A program made the position numbers and the translations under genes. A stretch of 64,000 nt of DNA. It comes from WRHT01 sp031550525 (GTDB lineage: Bacteria > Desulfobacterota > Desulfovibrionia > Desulfovibrionales > Desulfovibrionaceae). Under the pieces are notes generated by a model. That model was not told the origin of the DNA. It saw only the letters and a program-made list of their open reading frames with translations, and made no database searches. The stretch is taken from NCBI GenBank assembly GCA_031550525.1, contig JAVBON010000006.1, positions 1 to 64,000 of the forward strand, written 5' to 3'. Positions 1 through 7,233 of the stretch are shown in pieces. Positions within the stretch are counted from its first letter, which is position 1. Each line of letters begins with the position of its first letter.

Positions 1-1145
1 CAGCACCTTTCCCGCAACCTCCCCGACAACCCGCTCGTTATCAAAGGCATAGGCCAGTTCCCCAAGGGCTTTACGCATTTCGTGCTGCCCGTAGCCGCGT
101 AACGCCATCACCAAATCAATGGCGCCTTTTCCTCGTTGTGAATCCACCTTCCAACGGGATTCACCGATTGAAACTTCACGCTTGTCCGGCAGAATATAAT
201 ATTTCTGACCTTCTTTTTGATATGGCCCTTTGGCGTTGAACATCCGCGACAGCACAGAACCAAGTTCCAGGCCGCGCAAAACCCCCATTTGCTTTTGTAG
301 CTCGGTCTTTTCCTGAGACAGCTTGGAATTGGCCTGTTTTAGCCGCGAAATCTCCCTCTCAAGCATGACATTCTTATTGTGGACGGCGGCAACCAACTCC
401 CCAGCCGCTTCTTGCTGGGCTTTGGCTCCACTCGTGGCAGCTTGCCGTTCGTAATCCTTCAAGCTGTCATCCGACATGCGGGACATTTTACCGGGCATCT
501 GCGGCGGCGTGTATTTTTGAGCGAATGGCACTTCCGGCACTACCTGCCCTTGTATGAGAGCATAAAACTGGCTGACCTTCTGGTGTGTTGCCCGTGAGTT
601 TTCGATTCCACGAGATATACCGAGAGAAGAAACAGCTTCGCCGTACTCCGTTTGGAGCCGGGAAAGAGTATGCCGTGTACCGCCGAACAGGGCGCGACAG
701 TTGAGTTTTCCCTTATCGTCCAGAGGGACAAGAAGCGCATGGATATGCGGCGTTGCCTCATCAACATGCATAATGGCGGAAACAACGCGGTTCCCATACT
801 TTTCATTGAGCCACCCCATGTGGCCTGCTGCCAGTTTTGTAAACGGGTATTATCGTATGTTCCGGCCCGCTCCGGCTGGTTGGGACGAAAATAGGCCGGG
901 CTGGCAGAGAGCAGCACTTCCACACCGAGGACAGCGTTTGTCCGTATCCGCTGTGTCCCGATGGCCTTTCTGACGGCTTCAACGTTGTCCATACCCGGTG
1001 TGCCTACAAGGTGTTTGTTGCCCGCGCTTTTCGCTTCGTCCGCGTTCGGGGTTTCCCGCTCCCGTTGGTTGTGCTTCCCCGCGCCGGCAACAGCTCCCCA
1101 CGTTTTTAATTTTTGAAGACGCAGCACGGTGAACGCTTGGCGCAT
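1..1145 (-). pseudogene. MobV/Pre-type plasmid mobilization relaxase, frameshifted and cut by the left edge
   Basis: Relaxase of the MobV (Pre/Mob) family, which nicks a plasmid origin of transfer so that another element's conjugation machinery can move it. The N-terminus (MRQAFTVLRLQKLKTW, then a HNxRERETPNAD stretch) reads in one frame from an ATG at 1145 with GGAG six bases upstream. At a run of four C (814-817, plus strand) the reading shifts. The next frame continues with WLNEKYGNRVVS and the family's metal-binding motif HVDEATPHIHA, then a long coiled-coil-like helical tail, and is still open at base 1. Adding one base to the C run would restore the full frame (TWGWLNE), so this is either a real inactivating frameshift or a homopolymer error. 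The gene shows that the island derives from mobilizable plasmid DNA. Family assignment is secure; functional status is not. Confidence 0.85.
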
Positions 1146-1495
1146 TGCTCACTCCAGTGACAAACGGGAACTTGTTCAATCAGCGTTGCCCCACACAGGC
1201 AATATCCTCCGACTCTGTTCTGAAAAGTAATGAACTGGCATAAATCGCCACGGCGCACATATGGGAAAAACGCATTCATCGCGTGCGGACTCATCACTCC
1301 CGGCTCTGCTGCATATTGAAGTGCAAGGTAGTACCGTGCGCCTGTTTTCTCTTCTCGGAAGAACACGGCTTCGGTTGCCTGAATCCATGCAATAAAATCA
1401 ATGCGGGCAAAGACCTCGCCAATTGGCGGGTATTGCGAATAATCCCGAGGCTCAAAGCCCATTTCACGGGCTTCATCCAAATGAATAATCTGCAT
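1106..1495 (-). CDS. Small Cys-rich protein upstream of the mobilization gene, function unknown
   Basis: A 129-residue protein that I do not recognise. It starts at an ATG preceded by a strong ribosome binding site (AAGGGAGG, five bases away), so it is very likely translated. The C-terminal third holds CLC, two further single cysteines and a final CC pair, which suggests metal binding but fits no zinc-ribbon family I know. Its last 40 bases overlap the start of the mobilization gene in another frame, so the two are probably co-transcribed and translationally coupled. The context suggests an accessory or antirestriction-like role for the mobile element, but that is a guess. Confidence 0.6.
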   Translation of the reverse strand: MQIIHLDEAREMGFEPRDYSQYPPIGEVFARIDFIAWIQATEAVFFREEKTGARYYLALQYAAEPGVMSPHAMNAFFPYVRRGDLCQFITFQNRVGGYCLCGATLIEQVPVCHWSEQCAKRSPCCVFKN

Positions 1496-1550
1496 GTAAA
1501 CCTCCCTTGGCAGAGGGCTGCCATTAGTTTTAGGGAGTTACATTACCAAA

Positions 1551-1579
1551 TTGTGTTCCACATTTCTTTACGCTATACT
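1551..1579 (+). promoter_or_regulatory. Sigma-70-like promoter for the HAD hydrolase gene
   Basis: TTGTGT at 1551-1556 and TATACT at 1574-1579 are separated by exactly 17 bases, giving a good housekeeping promoter. It sits in the divergent gap between the minus-strand mobilization genes and the plus-strand HAD gene, with the expected transcription start about 55 bases before the HAD start codon. Confidence 0.5.
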
Positions 1580-1641
1580 ACGTCATGTCTATATTTCTAT
1601 CTTGGGGGATTCTTTTTCTTTTGGCGTGAACAAAAGGGGCC

Positions 1642-2235
1642 GTGTTGATTCAAGCCGTATTCTTTGACGCCTTCGGAACGCTTTGCGAAATCCGCGAAAA
1701 GCGAAATCCTTACAAGCCGATTATCAAGGCTTGGCCTTCCGGTGTGGCGAACGCCTATCAAGTCCTGATGACGCGGGATAGCTCCCCTGTGGCCCTGGCC
1801 CGTGAAGCCGGGTGCGCCCCGGAAGCCATTCTAAAAGTCGAGGAAGGCATTGCGGCGGAAGTCGCCTCCATGTGCCTTTACTCGAAAGTTCCCGCCGTTT
1901 TGGACGCCATTAGAAAGCGCGGCTTGAAATGGGCCATCGTTTCCAATCTGGCGACACCATACGCTGAACCGCTCTTGAATCTGCTTCCCTTCGCCCCGGA
2001 TGCCTGCGTATGGTCATTCGCTGTCGGCTATCGAAAGCCGGAAGACGGCATTTATCGCCATGCCTACAGGGCGCTGGGCGTTGAGCCTTCATCCGTACTA
2101 ATGGTCGGCGACTCTTTGGAGAACGACTACAACACGCCGCGCCAACTCGGTATGCAGGCGCGGTATCTTAAACGCTCCGGCAAGGATGAAAACACGCCGG
2201 AGTGCGTGACGGATTTGTCTGAAATCTTGGCGTAA
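1642..2235 (+). CDS. HAD-superfamily hydrolase (dehalogenase/phosphatase-like)
   Basis: HAD fold hydrolase acting through an aspartate nucleophile on a phosphate ester or haloacid. All four motifs are visible: motif I FFDAFGTL (nucleophile D9, with F where phosphatases usually have the second D, as in haloacid dehalogenases), motif II VSN, motif III lysine in YRKPEDGIY, and motif IV MVGDSLENDY. The length of 197 residues fits a subfamily I enzyme with a small helical cap. The start is GTG at 1642, but TTG at 1645 is better spaced from AAGGGG (1634-1639). The gene lies in the island, divergent from the mobilization genes, and a 9-bp hairpin follows its stop. The substrate cannot be told. Confidence 0.8.
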   Translation: MLIQAVFFDAFGTLCEIREKRNPYKPIIKAWPSGVANAYQVLMTRDSSPVALAREAGCAPEAILKVEEGIAAEVASMCLYSKVPAVLDAIRKRGLKWAIVSNLATPYAEPLLNLLPFAPDACVWSFAVGYRKPEDGIYRHAYRALGVEPSSVLMVGDSLENDYNTPRQLGMQARYLKRSGKDENTPECVTDLSEILA

Positions 2236-2264
2236 GCCAAGCGAACGGAATATTTTCAGGATGA

Positions 2265-2366
2265 AAATGTGGAGTGAGTCCACATTTGTAACGCGTTGAT
2301 TGAATTCAGCACGAAAAGTATCGTGCAGTGACCTACCGTGATTCACCCCCCCCCTTAGGAAGTACT
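2265..2366 (+). promoter_or_regulatory. Leader with two hairpins and a C9 tract before the orphan gene
   Basis: A perfect 9-bp hairpin (AAATGTGGA, five-base loop, TCCACATTT; 2265-2287) could end HAD transcription. A second hairpin (GCACGA, six-base loop, TCGTGC; 2309-2326) follows, and then nine consecutive C at 2346-2354, only 12 bases before the start codon of the next gene and directly upstream of its AGGA. Homopolymers of this length are prone to slippage, and here length changes would alter the leader rather than the reading frame. Confidence 0.4.
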
Positions 2367-5033
2367 ATGCACAAGTATATATCCGCAAATTTAGTTTTAT
2401 CAATTGAAAATGATTGTAATAATGTAGATACAATGAATGAATTATTAACATTAGTAAACGACTTGAATAGTGCATATGATGAAGGCAAATATGATGATTT
2501 CCATATTTCCATAAGAAAAATAACAGAATATACATGCGGAATATTTAATGTTAATCATTTAGCAAATATAATTGAAAGTGGTTTTTGGGATAAATCTCTA
2601 CATACAGATCAAGACCATTATAAAACACAATTAAATGCTCTTGAACAAAAAATACAAAAATATATTGATGAATTTCAAACTATTGAAGAAGAAGAACAAA
2701 AAAATGAATTACGACTAATTGAATCACAACGACTATTTGGCAATAATATATTACATGAGACACCTAATAGACATAAGATAATACTAGACATTAACTCTTT
2801 GCCCCCAACCAATCAAATACATTTGCTTGTTACGCTGTGCCAGAGGGGAATACTCAATAAGGCAAAGTTTGCGAAAGAAGAGAAGCAGTACCCAAAATGG
2901 GAGCGCGGAATTGAATATTTCGAGAAATCATTTTTACTCAGTAGGAATATGGAGACTGTTTGTTTTGATTTTTTTGAAAACCTGACAAAAGTAAAAAGCA
3001 AAATAGATGACTCATATAACAATGAATCTATTAAAATTGCAATGCTCGTAGTATTAAGTCAGTATGATGAACTGAGAAAATACATAGATAAATTACTAAA
3101 AAATGAAAATAAGGATAAAAATTTGAATCGATGGTCACAATTGATGACCATTAGGGCGTTAACGCTTCACCGCTTAAATAATAAAGATGAAGCAATATCG
3201 CATTTAAAAAAAGTATTCGACTCAACGCTACAACACCTTCCCCACATAGCAAAAAATGCTTCTCGGCTACTGTGTAATATTTTCTATTCAAACAATGATA
3301 GCGCCAATCTAGAAATTTGGAAAAGCAAGCTCTCAGGCATCATTGCTGCCGACAGTCCGATAGATATACAACATGGAATGCCGAATCTTTTTGAAGTGAT
3401 TTATGGGCAAGCAGCCAATAGGCATTCTGGGAGAATATCTTCGGGTGGCCCCAACATGCCAATCATTTCTGCTGGAATTGTATGGGCAACCGAGAACATT
3501 ATCAATGCTTGTAGCTTTGGATTTATCCATCTAGTTCCTCGCCTTATCGAACAACTGATTAAGTCCGTTATCGTTCAGACCCAAATAAGCTTGGTCAATA
3601 AATATCATGGCCTTTTGTCTACTCCAGAATTGCTCAAAATTGCTTTTCGACATTCTTCGATTGATAATGAGACATTAAAAATATTCATCCATTCTTATTC
3701 ATCTTTCTTTGACAAGAAATCTATGTTCAGTATTGCATTTGAATCTCTTCATGGCATTCCTCACGCAGCCATCATAAAACTTCTTACTGAAACATGTAGC
3801 ACTGCCGACATTAAACAACAAGAAAAATTGAAAGACATAACTTGGAGTCTATATACAACAAATATATCACCTGAAAGATATGCAATGATTAGCTACCGAG
3901 CATCGTTATTTGAATTGTGGTTAAAACTTGTTCTTTTGACAGAACAAGAACATATAGCGAAGAATAAGCAACTTGCGTCAGCAATCCCCGATGCGCTCAA
4001 AAGAACACATTACAGAGAATTTTTGGGTGAGTTAGCAAATATTTTTGAGGCTATATGCAAAGAGAATGACGATGAACAGAGTGTGGCTTTCTCAGAAATG
4101 CTTCTTCGCATTTTCAACTCCAATATTTATGATGATGATAAAGAATATTTTGCTCATTATTATTTAAAATTTGGTGGCTCAATTGAAAAAATTGCTGATA
4201 AATTTGATCTGTTTACTTTATGGCAAATTGCTCCAGATGCAGTTGCGATGACTGAATTTTTGCATGAGAAGCCTTCAATACTTGACTCATTTACAAGAGA
4301 AGTGACTAGAGTTGTAGAGTCGGCTGGATATGCTTCAAATGACTCAATGGTAAACAGTTTTCACCGGATTTCATACCGCATATTGAAATATTGTGAATCT
4401 GATGATGTTTTTAATAAAGTTGCGATCAAGCAAGTAGTTCGACTAATTGAAGCTTCGCCTACAGAGCATTCTATCTTCATTGGGCCAAATATTGATAGCC
4501 TTTATCATAAACTATGCTTACTACTTGACTCTGATATTAGCGTTGAACAAAGAGAAGCCATATCTATGGCTGTAAAAATTATTATTAATAAATCAACTGA
4601 CAGTATAATTCATCATTATGAGTCTAATATATTAGCACCAAGTGTATATAATTTCTATAGAGCTATCCTATCTTCAATGACAGACGATACAAAAATAAGA
4701 CTACAAGAAGTATATAAAATTGTTTTTGATTTAAAATTATCATCAACATTCTCATATGTGCCTTCTGCATTCTATTTTTTGTTTAAAAACTGCGATGAGG
4801 ACTCACAATTATTCATCATTTATTATATGCTTGATACTCTATCAGTATTTTCTGCTGACATAATAAGTTTAAAAAAACTTGCTGCAATATATAAGCATAT
4901 ATATGAAACACACCCGGTTGCTAGAGATATTTTTGCAAATTATGCCACTGTATTATCTCCAGCACTTATTGAAATCATTGATAAAGACTTTTCCAAAGAA
5001 AAAAGCGATTGCAGTATTGATGCCTCAATTTAA
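2367..5033 (+). CDS. Large A+T-rich orphan protein, function unknown
   Basis: An 888-residue protein that I do not recognise. The frame is open further upstream, but ATG 2367 has an AGGA at 2357-2360 and is the likely start. The sequence looks entirely alpha-helical, rich in Lys, Asn, Glu and Ile, and has the rhythm of a helical-repeat (alpha-solenoid, perhaps degenerate TPR) scaffold. There is a charged coiled-coil-like segment around residues 85-125 and a Gly/Ser-rich break (RHSGRISSGGP) near residue 360. I see no signal peptide, membrane segment, P-loop, nuclease or protease motif. Codon use is strongly A+T-biased, unlike the neighbours on either side, which indicates recent transfer. It is the last gene before the island boundary, a place where cargo such as defence genes often sits; that role is inference only. 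Confidence 0.75.
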   Translation: MHKYISANLVLSIENDCNNVDTMNELLTLVNDLNSAYDEGKYDDFHISIRKITEYTCGIFNVNHLANIIESGFWDKSLHTDQDHYKTQLNALEQKIQKYIDEFQTIEEEEQKNELRLIESQRLFGNNILHETPNRHKIILDINSLPPTNQIHLLVTLCQRGILNKAKFAKEEKQYPKWERGIEYFEKSFLLSRNMETVCFDFFENLTKVKSKIDDSYNNESIKIAMLVVLSQYDELRKYIDKLLKNENKDKNLNRWSQLMTIRALTLHRLNNKDEAISHLKKVFDSTLQHLPHIAKNASRLLCNIFYSNNDSANLEIWKSKLSGIIAADSPIDIQHGMPNLFEVIYGQAANRHSGRISSGGPNMPIISAGIVWATENIINACSFGFIHLVPRLIEQLIKSVIVQTQISLVNKYHGLLSTPELLKIAFRHSSIDNETLKIFIHSYSSFFDKKSMFSIAFESLHGIPHAAIIKLLTETCSTADIKQQEKLKDITWSLYTTNISPERYAMISYRASLFELWLKLVLLTEQEHIAKNKQLASAIPDALKRTHYREFLGELANIFEAICKENDDEQSVAFSEMLLRIFNSNIYDDDKEYFAHYYLKFGGSIEKIADKFDLFTLWQIAPDAVAMTEFLHEKPSILDSFTREVTRVVESAGYASNDSMVNSFHRISYRILKYCESDDVFNKVAIKQVVRLIEASPTEHSIFIGPNIDSLYHKLCLLLDSDISVEQREAISMAVKIIINKSTDSIIHHYESNILAPSVYNFYRAILSSMTDDTKIRLQEVYKIVFDLKLSSTFSYVPSAFYFLFKNCDEDSQLFIIYYMLDTLSVFSADIISLKKLAAIYKHIYETHPVARDIFANYATVLSPALIEIIDKDFSKEKSDCSIDASI

Positions 5034-5132
5034 CGTTTATGCCTTTCCTCAAAATGTTGGACGGTCATTTAGGAACAGTACAAGCGTCCAAACCAGGACG
5101 CCCGTTCTATTCCCATTTTCTCGATAATACGC

Positions 5133-5154
5133 GGGGGCAAAATTGGGGGCAAAA
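5133..5154 (+). repeat. Two direct copies of GGGGGCAAAA near the island end
   Basis: GGGGGCAAAA occurs at 5133-5142 and again at 5145-5154, so the starts are 12 bases apart. The pair lies about 55 bases inside the attachment site. Closely spaced direct repeats near an attachment site can be integrase arm-type or excisionase sites, but no integrase is in the window to support this. Confidence 0.4.
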
Positions 5155-5207
5155 CAACGCATTATTTAAAATAAAACAAATTATTATGCTGTATTATTGG
5201 TGTAATC

Positions 5208-5228
5208 CCATTCCCGCCGCCTCCACCA
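5208..5228 (+). other. Attachment site: 3' end of a tmRNA gene (ssrA) at the island boundary
   Basis: ATTCCCGCCGCCTCCACCA at 5210-5228 is the T-loop distal half, acceptor strand and CCA of a bacterial tmRNA. The bases before it do not resemble a tmRNA T-arm, so only the last 19 or so bases are present. A perfect-looking intrinsic terminator follows 14 bases later. This is the classic right attachment site left when an integrative element inserts into the 3' end of ssrA: the intact gene is rebuilt at the other end of the element, outside the window. Foreign-looking genes lie to the left and chromosomal genes to the right. Confidence 0.7.
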
Positions 5229-5242
5229 ACAACTTTTCCCAG

Positions 5243-5287
5243 CAAGTCCCACAGGGTTTCAAAAACCTTGTGGGACTTGGCTTTTTT
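5243..5287 (+). terminator. Intrinsic terminator, probably of the original ssrA gene
   Basis: The stem CAAGTCCCACA (5243-5253) pairs with TGTGGGACTTG (5269-5279). It is extended by three more pairs (one G-U) around a nine-base loop and followed by six T (5282-5287). Its position right after the tmRNA 3' end fits the native ssrA terminator. Confidence 0.75.
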
Positions 5288-5464
5288 GGGGTGTTTGATG
5301 TGCCTTCAAGTTCCATTCCGACCTTGACATACTACTCATATTGAGGGCATTTTTTTGGGGGGGATTACCGAAGGCCAGTCACGCCAGCGGAACAAGGAAC
5401 TGTACCTATCATAAACTGCAAGTGCTGGCGGGCTTCATACCTCTGGCGACACGGTGGTGAGCGC

Positions 5465-5941
5465 ATGTTGCGGGATTACACGATTCAGCCTTTGGAGGCG
5501 GGCAGGCTTGCCGAGGCGCTGGCTTTGGTCAAAGCCGTTTTTATGGAGTTTGAAGCCCCTGAGTTTTCAGAAGAAGGTATTGAAGAATTTTTAAAGTGTA
5601 TTGATATCGCGCTTGTGCAAGGGCAAATAGATTCTTCCGAGCTTGCTGTGTGGACATGCCAGTGCCAGCATAACCAAAAAATAGTAGGTGTCATCAGTAT
5701 TGCGGCCAGAGGGCACATTCGTCTTCTTTTTGTTGCGGCAGATCACCATCATCGAGGAATTGCCCGCGCACTATTGCAAGAAGCGTTGAAGAACTTTCAG
5801 AAAAAAGACTTCTCACAAATAACCGTTAACTCATCTCCGTATGCTGTCTCAATTTATCAACGTCTAGGTTTTAGCATCATTCGGAAAGAACAGTGCGTCA
5901 ACGGCATCAGGTTTACCCCCATGGCCCTTTGTCTCCTATAA
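5465..5941 (+). CDS. GNAT-family N-acetyltransferase
   Basis: A 158-residue acetyl-CoA-dependent acetyltransferase of the GNAT fold. Motif A is visible around residues 88-105 as LFVAADHHHRGIARALL, with the RGxA pyrophosphate-binding turn, and the C-terminal YxRLGF strand-turn typical of the family follows. ATG 5465 has only a weak Shine-Dalgarno (GGTGAG). It is the first chromosomal gene after the island, and a small hairpin (5960-5977) lies beyond its stop. The acetylated substrate is unknown; small molecules or protein N-termini are both possible. Confidence 0.8.
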   Translation: MLRDYTIQPLEAGRLAEALALVKAVFMEFEAPEFSEEGIEEFLKCIDIALVQGQIDSSELAVWTCQCQHNQKIVGVISIAARGHIRLLFVAADHHHRGIARALLQEALKNFQKKDFSQITVNSSPYAVSIYQRLGFSIIRKEQCVNGIRFTPMALCLL

Positions 5942-6050
5942 GGAAAAACTTTTAGCATTGAAACGGGGAGCCGTTTCTGCGTGTAAAACGAAAAACTTGC
6001 TGCAAGATGTCCGCCAAAAAACTCTTTAGCTATTAAACAAAGGAATCGGC

Positions 6051-6890
6051 ATGTCACCCTCCGACAATGCAACAAATAACGAAAATATAAAAGAAACGGT
6101 CCGTGCCGGTTATGCGGCCATTGCCACGGGGCAAGGCTCGTCCTGTTGCGCCACGCGCAGCAACCATGCGGACCCGACCCGCCTGGCCACAAGCCTTGGT
6201 TACAGCCACAAAAACCTTGTGGAACTACCGGATGGCGCGAACATGGGTCTTTCCTGCGGCAACCCGGTGGCCGCAGCCGCGCTAAAGGAGGGCCAAAACG
6301 TGCTCGACCTGGGCAGCGGAGCAGGTTTTGACGCCTTTCAGGCAGGCGTTAAGGTTAAAGCAGCCGGGCAGGTTATTGGGGTGGACATGACGCCGGAAAT
6401 GATTGACAAAGCCCGCCGTAACACGGCGCAGTATCGCCAGCGTACCGGCCTGGACAATGTGGAGTTCCGTCTGGGCGAAATTGAGCGTTTGCCCGTGCCG
6501 GACGCCAGCATTGACGTGGTGCTTTCCAATTGCGTAATCAACCTTTCGCCAGATAAACCGCAGGTGTGGAGCGAAATTTTTCGCGTGCTCAGGCCCGGCG
6601 GCAGAATATGCGTTTCTGACTTGGCGCTGCTAAAGCCATTGCCGGGCAATGTGCGCAAAATGGCCGCAGTGTTGGTGGGATGCGTGGCCGGGGCCGTGCT
6701 GGCGGAAGAAACCGAAGCCATGCTGAAAAAAACAGGCTTTAAAAACATAACCCTTACGCCCAATCCAGGCTACGTGCGTAATATGCAGGATTGGAACGAC
6801 CCCTTGTACCGGCAAATAGCCGAATCCTTGCCCGAAGGTGGAGAAATGGCGGATTACGTGGTGAGTTTGGGTGTTACGGCCGTAAAATAG
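6051..6890 (+). CDS. arsM: Arsenite S-adenosylmethionine methyltransferase
   Basis: Methylates trivalent arsenic using SAM, giving methylarsenicals. The 279-residue length fits. The SAM-binding motif LDLGSGAGFD is at residues 85-94. The cysteines known to hold As(III) in the family are present: the CC pair at 32-33, C69 in GLSCGNP, C161 in NCVINL and C211 in GCVAGA. A good AAGGA lies seven bases before the ATG. No arsR, arsB or arsC lies beside it, so it appears to stand alone just outside the island boundary, and its regulation is not visible. Confidence 0.9.
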   Translation: MSPSDNATNNENIKETVRAGYAAIATGQGSSCCATRSNHADPTRLATSLGYSHKNLVELPDGANMGLSCGNPVAAAALKEGQNVLDLGSGAGFDAFQAGVKVKAAGQVIGVDMTPEMIDKARRNTAQYRQRTGLDNVEFRLGEIERLPVPDASIDVVLSNCVINLSPDKPQVWSEIFRVLRPGGRICVSDLALLKPLPGNVRKMAAVLVGCVAGAVLAEETEAMLKKTGFKNITLTPNPGYVRNMQDWNDPLYRQIAESLPEGGEMADYVVSLGVTAVK

Positions 6891-7233
6891 AACAATACGG
6901 CCACTAACTTTTTAAACATTACCTGCCTTCAGCAGCAATCCGGCCCGTGAATGACTGTTGATAAACGCCCTGACGGGTTTGCCATATAACATACAACGGA
7001 AAATAACTCCTGGTTGCGGCCATGGGCACAAGTTCTTGTATGCTCCGCATGCGGGTAAAACAGGCAGCGATAAAGAGATCATGAGTAAATAAATTCAATA
7101 AATATAACATATGACCAGAAATAGATGGACATTTTTAAAACATCTGCTTCAATACAACTAATATGCTACATACAAAATGCGGCATATTTGTTTTGATACA
7201 ACCAGAAGACAAGTGAAAACAACAGGAGATGTC
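6891..7233. other. Intergenic stretch without a gene
   Basis: 343 bases between arsM and the chemoreceptor. No open frame with coding character is visible. It becomes A+T-rich toward 7085-7190, which is where a chemoreceptor promoter would be expected, but I cannot pick one clear promoter. Confidence 0.5.

Noticed and set aside
5039..5344. A 101-codon open frame spanning the island boundary
   Set aside because: It runs through the tmRNA 3' end and its terminator, has no Shine-Dalgarno and starts inside the flank of the orphan gene.
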